This document shows positions 45,037-57,011 of a stretch of 64,000 nucleotides of DNA, in pieces. The stretch spans positions 6,302,670-6,366,669 of the forward strand of contig NC_088714.1 in NCBI RefSeq assembly GCF_963576615.1, in the 5' to 3' direction. Origin of the DNA: Watersipora subatra (lineage: Eukaryota > Bryozoa > Gymnolaemata > Cheilostomatida > Watersiporidae). The position numbers were made by a program, and so were the translations under genes. The notes under the pieces are model-generated. The model was not told the origin of the DNA and searched no databases. It saw only the letters and a list, made by a program, of their open reading frames with translations. How positions within the stretch are numbered: the stretch's first letter is position 1; each line of letters begins with the position of its first letter.

Positions 45037-46640
45037 TTCTGAAAATGCTCAGCTTGTATGCATTTAACTATGTACAGGAGTGGTGCATTAATTGGCAGTT
45101 GAGTGCCCTTTAACTTGGCTACTCTATTGAGAAAGAATTTAGTGACTTTGATAGCTTTATTCCAACTAGAGAATTGCTGTAGTCGCTGATAGAGAGTTTG
45201 ACTGGGACTAGAAATCGTTTGGACACAAAGGGATTTGACTTCAGGGTCATCAGGTTTTACTTCGGGTGTCAACTGATCAGGAAATTGCATAGGTTCCTTC
45301 CAGAGAAAATCTGGACCTGTAAGCCAGTTAGATTTTAACAGCTGAGTGATAGTCAGGCCTCTTGAAGTGTGATCGGCAGAGTTTTGATCTGTAGGGACAT
45401 AGCGCCAATTTTCAGGACTTGAATTGTCTCTCACCTGCTGAACTCTATTAGTCACATAAAGATGAAACTTTTTAGTTGTGTTTTTAATGTACCCAAGAAC
45501 AATTTAAGAATCTGTCCAAAAGGTTTCTGTGGTATCAATCTTTAGCTCAGATTTAATAAATCTGGACACTTTAGCTGCGGTAACCGCTGCTTGCAGTTCC
45601 ATGCGCGGAATGGTTATGGGCTTGATTGGTGCTACTCTGCTCTTGCTCATTACAAGTGAACAATTTACTTGTCCTTGTGTGTTTACTAGTCTGAGATAAC
45701 TAACCTCACCGTAACCACGAGTACTTGCGTCACAGAAATGATGTAGCTCAGCCTTGAAGATGTCGCCAAAGTCTGTCGGTTGATAACATCTTTGGATGCT
45801 TATGTTTGTTAAGTCTAGAATAGAAGCTTTCCATTCCTTCCATAGTGACAATAAATCACCTGTCAGGGGATCATCCCAAGAAACTGAACTTCTACACATA
45901 TCCTGTAGAATGTTTTTGCCAATTAAAATATATGGCGAGAGGAATCCAAGAGGGTCAAAGATTGAGGCCACCGTAGATAGTACACCCCGTCGGGTGTCTG
46001 GTTTTGTAGCAGTGTCATGGTGAAAGGTAAAATTATCCTTTTCAGTGTCCCATAGAATACCAAGTGATCGCTCTTGGAGAAGTGGATCAGAAGACAGGTC
46101 AAGACTAGCAATGGCACGGGCGCACTCACTTCTTGGAAGTTGTGACATCACTTCGCGGCTGTTGGACGCTATTTTGTGAAGTCTTAACTGTCCGGCAGCA
46201 CTTAGTTCACGTGTCTCATGAATGAGAGAAACTGCTTCAGCCTCATTGAAGACACTTGTGAGACCGTCATCAACATAAAAGTTGCGGTGAACAAATTGAT
46301 GAGATGCAGAATGGCCAGACAATAATGAATTATATTGATCGGCGAGAAATCGAAGTCCATATGTTGCGCAAGCGGGCGAAGATCTAGCCCCGAAAAGATG
46401 CACTGTCATTTTGAAAGTAGCTAGCTTTCCATCACAATCATACCAAATAAACCGTAAATAGTCTTGGTGCTCTGGTTTCACCTTGAATTGGTGAAACATC
46501 CGTTCTATATCACCCATGAAGGCTACAGGGTTCAAACGAAATCTAAGAAGAATGCCTTGAAGATCATTCATGTGATCGGGTCCTTGTAGTAGAAAGTCAT
46601 TTAAACTGACTCCTCCCACTTTAGCAGCGCAATCAAACAC
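45024..46640 (-). pseudogene. BEL/Pao reverse transcriptase and RNase H
   Basis: The main open segment (45504-46640) has GDIERMFHQFKVKPEHQDYLRF (shown in part as GDIERMFHQF), FYVDDGLTS with the intact YVDD catalytic site (about 46280), and IFDPLGFLSPY (about 45950). The RNase H-like stretch HFCDASTRGYGEVSYLRL (about 45740) and IPRMELQAAVTAA follow. A stop at about 45504 splits the RNase H domain; it continues in 45024-45455 (ENWRYVPTDQNSADHTSRG, WLTGPDFLW). The upstream part of RT (46640-47270) is in other frames, so there are frameshifts. Confidence 0.9.
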
Positions 46641-47275
46641 AAAGCGAATACGGTCAGGCTTGCGAGGATGAAAGACACCGAAATGAGGAATTTACCAAAA
46701 GTTGGTAGTGTCGTCGGTTGCCAGAACTGCTTCCCCTTTTGTGATGATGTCAGACATAAATTCATGGTATTGCAGTTTATATATGGCATCTTTTTTAAAC
46801 TTTTTTTTAAGAAGATGAAATCTGTGCATTGCAGTGGTTTTTGTGTCAATGCTGAGCGGTTTAGCCTTGAATGGTAATGGCATTGTTATGTAACTGTTAT
46901 GTTTCTGCACAGAAGCAATTAAATAGAGTATTAAATTAGAGAAATGGTTTATTGCACACTCCAGAGACAACTGATTTGATAACAGAAAACCCAAGTATTT
47001 ATATGTTTGGTCATAGAAAAGCTTTGTAAAAAGCTACAAGCATTATTAATAGCTATAATGAGACAGTACTATATAATATTAGCTTGTATAAAGCTTTAGC
47101 TAAAAAGCATAATGTTTGTTGGCAAAGTACCAGTAATACTTGGCACTTGCATGACAGTAACCCTGCTTATCTTTATGAATTTGCTCTTTCATAATTTTTA
47201 GGAATTTGAGATCATCGATTGACATTGTCTTTATCTCATCAGCGTGATTTGTTTGAAAGTCAGAACTAAGAACTT

Positions 47276-48129
47276 TTAATATTTGTTGTTCGAATTTATC
47301 TGTGTTGGGAAGTCAGTAGTTTCTGTTTTGATTTTAAAAGAGATACATTTTCTAGTCGTTGGCTGTTGTACTGCCAAGTTTACTATTGTCCCAGATTGAA
47401 TGGTATGAGCGCAACTGTTGTAGCTGTGTGCAGAGTTTGTGGCGTTTCCCATCAAGATCCAACCCAAGTCAGTGAAACGAGCAAAGGGCTCATGGTCTTC
47501 TCTACTGATTTCTTGTCTAGATATAAACACATGTGGAAGATTGTTTCCAATCAACAATCCGAGCTCGAGGCTGGCTGCTTTTTGAGCAGAGATGAACTGA
47601 GAAGCAAGATGTTGTGTGGCCAGTTTTGCACTGATGTGGCATTGGGTATCTCTTCTGAGTTAAAAGGTATTTTGCTTGTGCTTATGCACGGTGGAAGTCT
47701 ACTTGCTCTGCTCTGATGGTAGCCACGAACCAGCAGTCCTGAGGCCGCTTGGCGCATTGAATCAGTGCCCTCAGTATCAGTAAGTGTACTAATTTTCATA
47801 GCTGCATCACAGGTCTGTACATTGAGCTTGTCAAGGGTATTTTGAGTGATGAAGGTTCGATTTGAACCGGAGTCTAGCAAGGCAAACACCAGAACTTCTT
47901 TTTCAGGATTATCTTTGGTTGAAATATACACTGATATTGTCCATGACATGATATTAGCTGGTCTGGTGTCAGAACAGTTTAGGGCCGTTGCTGATTTCAC
48001 ACTGCCTGTTTGTATTACTCCTATAGGTGTCTTACTTTTGCTGTCTTTATCTTTTACGTAGTATTCATGAAATACTGTGAGGTGCTGTTGGTTGCAATTT
48101 TCTTTATGCATTTCTCTGGAGACCGACAA
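47276..48129 (-). pseudogene. BEL/Pao aspartic protease region
   Basis: The active-site motif ALLDSGSNRTFI is near 47870, in the position expected between the zinc knuckles of gag and RT. The start of the segment includes a third Cys/His motif (HKENCNQQHLTVFH). It continues in a shifted frame toward GLLIGNNLPHVF-like sequence at 47550, so at least one frameshift separates protease from the linker. Confidence 0.8.
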
Positions 48130-49910
48130 TCAGGCATTAGGTGTCCAGGCTTAGAACATGCAAAACATAAGTTATGGCTCATGAAAAACCTTTCGGTTTC
48201 GAAGTGTATTTGCTTACCAAGCTTGAAACAAGTACCCGTCGTATGATTGTTCATGTTGCAGTTCAAGCATGGGTATTTGTTTTGTTTCAGACCATTGGCA
48301 TTGTAACTATTGTGAGACTTACCGTCAGCTGTGGTTGCTGTCGAAAAAGACATGATTTTGTTGCTTTTGTCGCTTTTACCTTTTACTGACTTATCTGTTT
48401 TTCCAAAGTCTTGATACACTTTAGTCAATGTGTTGCTTAATGTGTCAGATTCATGAACTAGAAAGTCGATGAACTCTTGGAGTGGTGGAAACTTGCTCAA
48501 TTTCTTCTCCAGTTTTGTGGCCTTTGCTGTCCATCTGTGAGCAATATGTAATGGAAGTTTTTGTATCAGCTGCTTGTTTACAGATTTAGAACCAAGGTTC
48601 AAATTACTATCACATTCTGAACAAACTTCAAAAAAGTCAATGAAGTCTTCTAACTGTTCGCCGTCATTTGCTTCAATTTTTTGCCAGCTGAGTAACTTTT
48701 CCTCCATGGCTTCCGCCACTATTTCTGGTTTGCCATATTTGGTGTCCAGTTTCTTCCAGGCAAGCATCCATGCACTTTCTGTTTTTCTATAACTGAGGCC
48801 CTCTATTTTTTGCCAGGCCTTGCCTGTAACATATTGCTGCAGTTTGAGCCATTTTTTGCCTGGTGTACATGAACTGAAATCAAAGGTTTCGAAAAAGGAG
48901 GCCATCTACTGCTGATACTTAAGTGTCTCACCCTTAAATATGGGTGGTTCATCAGGACGCTGGCAAACCGTGTTGATTGCTTCAGCAAGAGCAACAGGAT
49001 CAAAGACTGTAGTAGGGATACTAAAAATCGTCATAGGAGAACTATCTGGGGAAGCTCTTGGAAGGCGCAGTGGTGTGATCACCTCATTGGCAGGCCGTTG
49101 TGATGTTTGTCAGAATAACTCATTTGAGTCTTTTAGCTGTGTTTGTCCTGAATTTAACTTATTGGTGACAGGAGGGCGCAACAATGACTCATTGTTATCT
49201 TCCAATTCTTCTGCTATTGCTTGTGCGTAAATCTGTTCATGTTGGCGCTCAGCTTCTAACCCTGCTTTTAATTTAGCTTGTGCTATCAGACTTTTATTCC
49301 GTTGAACTTGTGCCTGAAGTTGGAGGCTTTCCTCCTCAAGTTGTTGAGATTCTATCTCGGCTTGAAGCTGGGCTTGTTTAGTTGCGGCAGCAGCTTTTGC
49401 CTCGGCCTGCATGATTTTGAGTGACTGAGAAACTCAGCTCGAGCCTGATTTACTAGACCTGGATTGTCTAGAGGAAAGAAAGAATGAATTTTTGGATTTT
49501 ATGCTTTCTATGTCTGGCTCAGCGTGCGTGGTTCTTGTTACCAACTTATTCATACGAATTTCTAACTGGTCGATAACCTTCCTGTTATCAGCAAGCACGC
49601 AATCTATTTCTACAATGTCTTCCTTGTCAGGTTGTAAGTCGCTTTCATGAGCTTCTTTGTATGCACTATGCAGTTTTGTGATATTAACTGCACCTAATGT
49701 AATTTCTCCATGCATGCTGTTAAGCTGTTCATAGGAAAGTTCAATAGAGTTATCTTGCAAGTCATTTAATGTAGCTTTGTGACTTACACTGAGATTTTCA
49801 ATAGTTGCTTGTAACTCAGACTTAATTGACTGTATTTTTAGTCTTGGTGAAAACCTCCTACTGGTAGATTCTTCACTGTGAACAGAAGCGAGTTCTTCGC
49901 TATCAGACAT
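48054..49910 (-). pseudogene. BEL/Pao gag
   Basis: An ATG at 49908-49910 starts an acidic N-terminus (MSDSEELASVHSEES). Next comes a Gln/Ala-rich coiled-coil-like stretch (AQLQAEIESQQLEEESLQLQ in the 49110-49412 piece), then the core with WLKLQQYVTGKAWQKIEGL (about 48840). CCHC knuckles CLNCNMNNHTTGTC and CFACSKPGHLMPDC follow (about 48230-48130). All three pieces share one frame, broken by stops at about 49431 and at about 48904-49110. The knuckle end shifts frame into the protease segment. Confidence 0.85.
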
Positions 49911-50612
49911 GATTTAGTTTAGGAGAAAAAGCTTGGAACTCAACTCGTATTGATTTAACCCAATGAATTCGAGGACACAACTCCAAGAAGGTGGCAACGT
50001 GATCTGCACTATGGTCAAACCTGTCAGAATTTTCAGCTGAAAATTGTTCTATTTTTTAACTTGTTTATAGCTATCTTACTAAAAAATGCCAAAATCTTTA
50101 AGACAATGCACTAGGTTTAATTACAGTAGTTTTTACTGACAGCAATCAATACAGGATTTGTTTTGAAATTCATACCACAAATTTTCTCTGCAAGAAATCA
50201 ATTGAGACTATCACCCTTGTATGATTCACTGCCCAATGACCAGAATCTGCACTAGTAGAATTGCTTAATTGCTAATGCACACTATTTAGTGAACAATTCA
50301 ACTAGCTGCGTAAAAGGATTTATAAATCATTAAAAAACAAAACACAAAACAAAGTCAATTGCTGTTGTTTAAAGAAAAAAGAAAAGGTAATGCGACTTAT
50401 CAAGTTGGAAGTCAAGATGTCTCTGGCTGCGTGGCTCTAGCTGCTCGACTCTGGCTCCTTGGCATCACTTTTCCTTTGTAAATCAACGGAGTTTCACCTG
50501 GGCTGCTGGAGGCGAAATTAATGTTCATTGATATATATATGTATATATATATGTATATCCTATATACGTCTGGCAGTCCGATTTCACTTCCGTTAGTGTG
50601 TGTAAGTTTCAC

Positions 50613-51206
50613 TGTGGCGAATCCCCTAGTTCGTAGTTATATTGTCACGTACGGGTGATGAGGCATAGTGTATATTCTATTAAAAGTTTATTATATATGC
50701 TTGTCAACACCGTGAAACTACAATGAAACAATAACTCGATTGTCGATAAAGGTTATTGAAAGTATGCTAATTATACAGGTAGCCATCTGCAAAGCCATTT
50801 AGAAACATATAAAATAAAACACATAAAATAAAAATATAATATTTACCTTAATAACACATCCAGGAGATTGCTAAATAGTATGTGATTCTCCTTTTGTTTA
50901 ACTCTTGATTATATGTGTATGCGATAGATATTGGTGTAATGATGAAACTTAATACAGATAAAAGAAAGTATCAGCATCAAAAATGAGGCTTAAAAACTAC
51001 ATGTTGTTGGCTCAAAGGCTGACAAAACAATGACACCTAATCAAGCTGTATGGCACTGTGGCAAGTCAGACAGACCACACAAGACCATTAGACCACCCAA
51101 GATCAACTGGCATTCGCTCTGGGCAGGAACAGTGAATCACACAGGGTGACTAGATATTGCAGTGCACTATCAAATTAGGAAATTTAACAGACAGCAGAAC
51201 TTTACA
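50613..51206 (-). repeat. 5' LTR of the BEL/Pao element
   Basis: 594 bp, nearly identical to 43120-43715. It should contain the promoter of the element. Directly inside it (50530-50560, minus-strand leader) is a short TATA/TG microsatellite. Confidence 0.93.
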
Positions 51207-51560
51207 TTCGTGGTCTGTAATAATTGAGCCGATCCAGTACCTTTACGGATGTTGCTAACAGGAGTCTCCAGACATCCTATATCTAATGGTAATTTAAACA
51301 TGGAATGAGACGTTCTTCCACCTCCCAGCAACGTAGCGGCTGTACCTGAAGATGCGACAGCCAGTGCGACTTGTCGGTTAGATCTGATTTTAGCAAGCAA
51401 ATGATTGAGCAAGAATGTTTTACCAGTTCCACCAGGAGCGTCCAACAAAAAGATCGCTTCACATTCATCATTCACAGCTCTTAAAACCTTTCCACAAACT
51501 AGTAGGCATTTGATGATATAGTAAAGTTTGAGCAAACTCATCGTTTTGGCATGCTTTAAA
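51207..51560 (-). pseudogene. Helitron helicase, N-terminal part with Walker A
   Basis: Contains FLLDAPGGTGKTFLLNHLL (Walker A, about 51430) and AVASSGTAATLLGGGRTSHS (about 51340), the first motifs of PIF1-like helicases. The frame runs directly into the BEL LTR, where the target duplication marks the break. The continuation is at 43119. Confidence 0.9.
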
Positions 51561-51775
51561 AAATTCTGTTAAAGTAGTCCTTGGTTGTCCTTGTGCGCGT
51601 TGTTCAATGTTGTCCTAATCGAAGTATACTTGCTGTTCCTTTTTCAGATGTACGCTAAGGTGTGTTACTGCAGGATGTCTCTGATGAATCGGCAAACTTA
51701 AAATTCTCCAAACAGCTTCATTGCTGGAAATATATTTACCAGTTTGAAAGGTAATAACTTTGTCCCTATTATTTT

Positions 51776-53493
51776 CTATACCAAAAGTTGTTGATCACTA
51801 CCTTTGTGAATGCATTTGCAAATGTATTTTGTGGATTTAACAGAATGACAATATTTCACATTGCGATGGGTGTTGAAGATTTTCGATAGAAGAGGGCAGT
51901 ATGGCACAATCCATCTGTTATTAATTTCTATTTCTGTGCCGCTCTGTTGAATGATTGCAAAATGTCCTCTCATCCCTGGCATTCGTCTTCTATATTGTGG
52001 ATGTTGATCATCAGCAGTCAGAGTGTCATGAATAAGTGCTCGCGGGTACCGTTTGGTGCATTTTTCGTCTTTCATACAGAGAGAAAGGCGATTGAGTCTA
52101 CATGGTCCATGTATCATTTGTTTTTGACGATGCTATACAGAGTTGGGTCCTCATCTTTATTTGGAATTTGGAATATCTAGATATTTGAGTTGACATGAAT
52201 TGAACGTATTTTTTCTACCAGCCATAGAAGAAGTTGACAATGAGGCAGACCTCGTTTTTGCCATTCAATTGAATAAAGGAAGCATTGCGCATCGCCAAAA
52301 TTTTTTTCCTTTGCTAGCAAGTTGAGCAGTAGTTTTACTTTTAGCCCAAACACTCTGGCTACAGTCATGTCTGTCATTAGCTGCTTGTCCATTTAGGGGA
52401 GCTTCTTTGATATCCGTCCATTTTAGATTGCACGTTAATGTTATAAATAGATCTGGCTTTTCATGTTGTCGGACATAAGTCATAGCACCTTGGACATACT
52501 CATGCATGTATTGAGGGCTACCAGTAAAGGAAGAAGGAAGAATGACTAATTGGCCAATGTTCTGTGCATCATCATTTTGCATAGCGTCTCGTAGGTGAAT
52601 GTAACTGTCAGCTCTAAGTCTTCTTTGGTTATGCCTAATATAAGACAATCTTTCACTTTCAATTTTTGCATACATGTTTGTCAGAGATTGATGGAGCATG
52701 TTTTTGCATCTGTGCAAGTGGTTTGATCCTGCATTTTGTATCATTATTCTAAAAGCATAAAAATTCATGGCAGATACTGTCTTCCTTTGTACTTGATTAC
52801 CTGTGTTTGGGTCCACCTGCCTAATTGTAAGATGATATCCATCTTTTCCTTGCCAGTATATGATTGGGTACAGTAGTGCATCGTAGGATATATGCGTTTC
52901 AGAAACTCTTGTAAGTCATGATTGCTTCTTGTGCAACACGGATACCTCTTTTATCAAAATCCTGTCCTACAATAACAATTGCTGCTTTGTTTAATTTGGG
53001 TGCATTATATTTCTGATCATGTTTGCCAGCTGGCCGCCTGTCTGCACGAATTAAAATTTTCAAACTGTCATCTGTTAGATTTTCCATGAATGTTTTAAAT
53101 TCCTGAATGGAGTTGTTGTAACGGTAAAAAAAGTCTTGCAAATCCTGGACAATGCTACGCCTGACAGCTGAGATATTTTGACATCTTTGATTCTCTTCAT
53201 CATTAGAATTGCCCATAAATAAAATTTGCAAAAACTTGTTGCTTTTGTTTTCTGCTGGCAAAAGAGATCCATGCAAATGATAAATCTCTTTTGCACTGTG
53301 AAAGTGGGCATTAAACCTTGCTCGCGAATTTCTCTTGAGGCTCCAAAAATGTCATCTGAAAACAATTGTTATATTTGCGAATATTACAGAGAAAGGGGTG
53401 AGACGATGCAGTATCTCCAGGCATTAAATTTTTTAATGGTTCAGGGGGTTCAGCAAGTAATGTTGTTTTGACGTTTCCATTGGCGTAACACAT
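51776..53493 (-). pseudogene. Helitron Rep (HUH endonuclease), catalytic residues lost
   Basis: Pieces in order: PPEPLKNLMPG (53450), NIRKYNNCFQMT (53370), LHGSLLPAENKSNKFLQI (53270), PSSFTGSPQYMHE (52530), PDLFITLTCNLKW (52460), WQKRGLPHCQLLLW (52250), MIHGPCRLNRLSLCMKD (52110) and YICKCIHKGSD (51800). The HUH motif is normally P-H-[AC]-H; here it reads PHCQ, so the second metal-binding His is lost (CAA codon). The tyrosine motif is normally Y-x-x-K-Y; here it reads YICKC, so the second Tyr is lost. The pieces lie in several frames. The copy is inactive both by frame damage and by active-site substitution. Confidence 0.88.
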
Positions 53494-53639
53494 GCCTGGA
53501 GCTTCGTCTTTCCGCTTGAATGCTCAGCAATGGCGACAAATTTTATCCATACTTCCTGTCAAGCAAAAATAATTACTCTCATAGTTAAAAGAGCATTCAT
53601 AAAAAATGCTACATTAAACTTTTCTTGCCAAGATGTACA

Positions 53640-53955
53640 TCTTCTTGCAGCAATCCTTTCTCGATCACATGCTTGTCTTGTGCACGTTGTTCGTCAGTCT
53701 CCAAAGATCTTACAAGTTTCAATCCTCTCTCTATTACACATTTGTCTTTGTGCACAATGTTCGTCAGTCTCCAAACATCTTACAGTTACAATCCTCTCTC
53801 TATTTCACGCTTGCCTTTTCTCTAGCCTTTGCTAAGCGTTCATTACTTTGCTGCTCAGTTTCCTAGGCTTTAGCAGCCGCTTTTTTCAGCGTTTTTTCTA
53901 AGTCTTTCTTCTCTTTCCTCTGATGAATCATTGCAGGTTCTTTTTTTGGAGGCAT
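53640..53955 (-). pseudogene. Helitron N-terminal basic repeat region
   Basis: An ATG at 53953-53955 begins MPPKKEPAMIHQRKEKKDLE, a lysine-rich helical start. A 69-bp tandem repeat (about 2.5 copies, with TCGTCAGTCTCCAAACATCT) follows. In many Helitrons the N-terminus carries short repeated Arg/Gln-rich units, which these may represent. Stops occur within it. Confidence 0.6.
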
Positions 53956-54124
53956 TAGACAATGTGTAGCTTTAGAGGATACATGTATTTAACAAATTAA
54001 AAAAAATATGACAGAAAATTGTGTAGTATTTTGCAGTTAAAATATTATTAGAACAATGTTTGCCAAAAATGGTTGAATGAACAATTAATAATAAAGACTG
54101 GAAACTAAGTAATAATACCAGTGT

Positions 54125-54675
54125 CGGAAAATGAATAATGTTTAAAATTTAAACACGATACTAGAATTACATTTTAAAAGTGCAAGTTGAGATAATAACG
54201 ATAAAGAAATAAAGTTTAAAAACTTATATTATAAACTTCAAAAGTTATAAGAAGTTTATAGATGTAATAAGAAAATGTAATTGGTTAGGTTTAGAAGGAT
54301 AGATGTGAAAGCTAATACGCAAAGCAAACACTGATACACAATAAATCCCACAGTAATTTTTACAGATAACTTAACAGATAATCTTACAGTAGTCTTACAA
54401 ATGTTTGTTGTAAAATTAATTACAAAGTACTAATTTGGTAGATTTATAATGGAAAAAGAGTAATGTTTAAATAATGTTTAAAGTTTAAACACGATACTAA
54501 AATTGCGTTTTAAAACTACCAGTTGAGATATTAACGATAATGAAACAAAGTTTAAAAACTTATATTATAAACTTTAAAAGTTATAAGAAGTTTATAGATG
54601 TAATAAAATAATGTGATTGGTTAGGTTTAGAAGGATAGATGTGTAAGCTAATACACAAAGCAAGCACTGATTGCA
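54125..54675. repeat. Direct duplication of about 210 bp, spacing about 336 bp
   Basis: The segment with GTTTAAACACGATACTA, AACTTATATTATAAACTT and GGTTAGGTTTAGAAGGATAG occurs at 54125-54335 and again at about 54460-54675, with point differences. No coding content. The Gypsy element starts just to the right. Confidence 0.85.
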
Positions 54676-54739
54676 AATTTTGTGGAACGCTTAATAACGG
54701 AATGATAAATGAACATGTGAAGTTCGCCTTATTCGTCCG

Positions 54740-54997
54740 TAATAATATGTATCGTAGGCCAAATTACTTGTGTACCGGTATCGTAAAAAAGGTCAGAGCT
54801 TATCGGAAAGACAGGAACTGGCCGGCCAGGGAGAGGGGTATTAACTGCTACAGCGTGATCAGAATCTCAATCCAGTTTGTGTTTGTAGCCTATTTGTGTA
54901 TAATTGCGCGCGCTTCCACCGCGGCTGTCTTTTGGCGGTCTGACGAGATCGCAATTATGAGCATTAAAATGTCACGTGCACTTAATTAATACCATTA
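54740..54997 (-). repeat. 3' LTR of the Gypsy element
   Basis: Minus-strand start TAATGGTATTAATTAAGTGC (or TG two bases earlier) and end GATACATATTATTA. It shares CTGGCCGGCCA and GCGTGATCAGAATCTCAATC (complement-independent landmarks) with the other LTR, with roughly one difference in ten to fifteen bases. Confidence 0.9.
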
Positions 54998-55233
54998 CAT
55001 CTTCCTTCCCAAGCATGATTGACAGAACGAGTATTTTTTAAAATGAGTATTAATAGTTTGACTGTAGCCTTGGGACATATTGATAGGTACAGGTTAAAAA
55101 GACAACAAATGATTAGTAGCTAACAACTATTTACAGGGGTCTGGAGTGGCCAAAGCCGACTCCCTTGGAGTGGGCCAAATGCCTACTCCATGTGGATGTC
55201 CTTGTACTTAGATGGAAGGAATTCGCGATTAGC

Positions 55234-56271
55234 TCAAGGCTGATGCTCAGAAACAGACGCAGGACTTCTGGACGATGTCGGGGGTTGAGGCAGTATTTCA
55301 GGTGTGGTTTGGCAGGAGCCTGCAACACAACTGTTATCTGTGGAAGAATACTGTGCATCAGCATTCCTAGCAGGAACTGTTACAGTAGTCATGCGAGCAT
55401 GATCAACTATGGAGTGGCCTTTATCTACAAGATAAGACCTGAGAGAGTCATGATGATCTATGATTGCATCTAGAGACCATTCTTTTTCTGCATCAGTCCT
55501 TATGAGAGCAGAGGCACCAGGCTGCATTTCAGTTAGAGTTCGTGCCTGGCGATCATAATACGCCTTTCTCATTTCTTGGTTAGCAGCCAAAGCCTTAGCT
55601 GGTTCAACAAGTACGGGTTTGAGTAGCTCAGTTGTGTTTGGTAGGTCACTTCTTATTGATCTGTTGAACAACATTTCTGCCGGACTGAGTGAACATCCTG
55701 CCACTTGCGATTCTCGATATCTCAGTAGTGACCGGTATACATTCTCCCCCTCTTCTTCACACTCCTTTAAAAAGTTTTTCATTGTCTGCACATAGCACTC
55801 AGCTATCTCATTGGACTTTGGATAGTGAGGACTTGAGGTGACAATAGTGAAGGACCATTTGGATGCAAATCTTTGCATGATTCGACTGCTGAAAGGCATG
55901 TTGTCAGCCAAGATTGATACAGGTACACCATGCACAGCAAACACAGACTTTAGTGTTAGTACCACATCCTCGGCAGTCTTTCTCTTGAGTAGTCTCAGCT
56001 CAGGGAAGTGAGAGTAGCAGTCAACAAGCACTAGATAGTCTTTGCTTTTATACTCCATGATGTCCATAGCAACTTTGTTCCAAAAAAGTCTTGGTACCTC
56101 ATGCGACATGAGTGGCTCTTTCTGTTGGCGTTTGGCAAATCTTGCACAAACGTGGCAGCCCATAATCTCATTCATTGTATCAGCAGATATTCCAGGCCAG
56201 AAGAATGACTTTTTAGCACGCTCCCGACACTTCTCAATGCCTAGGTGTCCGGCATGAAAAGATTTTAACAT
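55234..56271 (-). pseudogene. Gypsy integrase
   Basis: 345 codons open. The zinc-binding HHCC part is HAGHLGIEKC...CHVCARF. The catalytic core has D in VAMDIMEY (about 56060), D in ILADNMPF (about 55910) and E in SNEIAECYVQTMK (about 55800), so D,D,E is kept. The segment starts at an ATG directly after an in-frame TAA (about 56286) that separates it from RNase H. The C-terminal tail is Ser/Pro-rich. Confidence 0.9.
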
Positions 56272-56283
56272 TGTTTTTCTCAG

Positions 56284-56945
56284 TTAGCTGGGAACAATCG
56301 GGTGTTCTTCAAAGTAGAGCAAGCCATCTAGTTCATATATATCAGCTCTTATGACCCAATAAGGCTGTAGAAGTGTCAGAGCCTGACTTCGCACTGCCCA
56401 GTTCCAGCCATCCTTTAGGGCAGTCCTTAACAGTGGCATTGCATCATCTTCAGCATAACCATGCCTCATAGTGTCAACTGTGCCAGAATCGGCTTCCAAG
56501 CTGTGAACCATTACAATCTCCTTCTCAAGGTCAGCTTGATCGTTAGTAATTCTTTGGAGATAAGCACACGGCAGCATGTCAACAATATAAAGGTATTTCC
56601 CTAGAACATAGGTCAGCTCATATATATTGTATCGCTGAAGTCTCAGTAATAATCTCTGTAGTTTAGGGAACACTTTGTGAAGAGGTTTATTCAGTATATG
56701 AACCAGAGATTTGTGATCAGTTTTCGCATGTACCTTGCATCCATATAGATAGCTGTGGAAGCGTTCACAGCCAAACACAACAGCAAGCAGTTCTTTGTTG
56801 ATCGGGGGTAATTGCACTCAGTCTCGGTTAGGCTTCTCGATGCATAGGCAACAGGTTTACCCTTCTGTAGCAACACAGCTCCAAGACCACCCTTTGAGGC
56901 ATCAACCTGCAGATGAGCATCCTTATTTACATCAAAGTACTGCAA
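56284..56945 (-). pseudogene. Gypsy RNase H
   Basis: Begins with VDASKGGLGAVLLQKGKPVAYASR-type sequence (shown in part; about 56900). It continues in a shifted frame with NKELLAVVFGCERFHSYLYG (about 56790) and KTDHKSLVHIL (about 56720). The frame change lies near 56820, within the domain. The catalytic acids D (VDAS), E (KELLAV) and D (TDHKSL) are visible. Confidence 0.88.
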
Positions 56946-57011
56946 AACTGGTTCAGACGTGAGTAGGCGTTTGATAATTTGAAAGCTTTCCTGTTGCTTA
57001 TTTGACCATGT

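Larger units (their letters stand above)
43120..51206 (-). mobile_element. BEL/Pao LTR retrotransposon, 8.09 kb
   Basis: Bounded by two LTRs of about 595 bp that begin TG and end CA. It is flanked by the 5-bp direct repeat TTCGT (43115-43119 and 51207-51211). Transcription runs on the minus strand. Order: gag, protease, RT/RNase H, integrase, all interrupted. A purine-rich AAGGTGGGAG tract sits directly before the 3' LTR (43716-43726 on the plus strand). LTRs differ by only a handful of bases, so insertion is fairly recent. Confidence 0.93.
41990..53960 (-). mobile_element. Helitron, split by a BEL/Pao retrotransposon
   Basis: Minus-strand RepHel pieces are found on both sides of the LTR element at 43120-51206: the Rep and helicase start at right (51207-53955), the helicase remainder at left (42000-43119). 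The two parts join in the helicase domain, where the 5-bp target duplication TTCGT lies. Helitrons replicate by a rolling-circle mechanism using an HUH endonuclease fused to a PIF1-like helicase. Boundaries are approximate because terminal motifs were not resolved. Confidence 0.85.

Noticed and set aside
41990..53960. Host PIF1 helicase gene
   Set aside because: The helicase motifs occur together with Helitron Rep motifs (HUH and Tyr regions) in the order of a RepHel protein, so this is a transposon gene.
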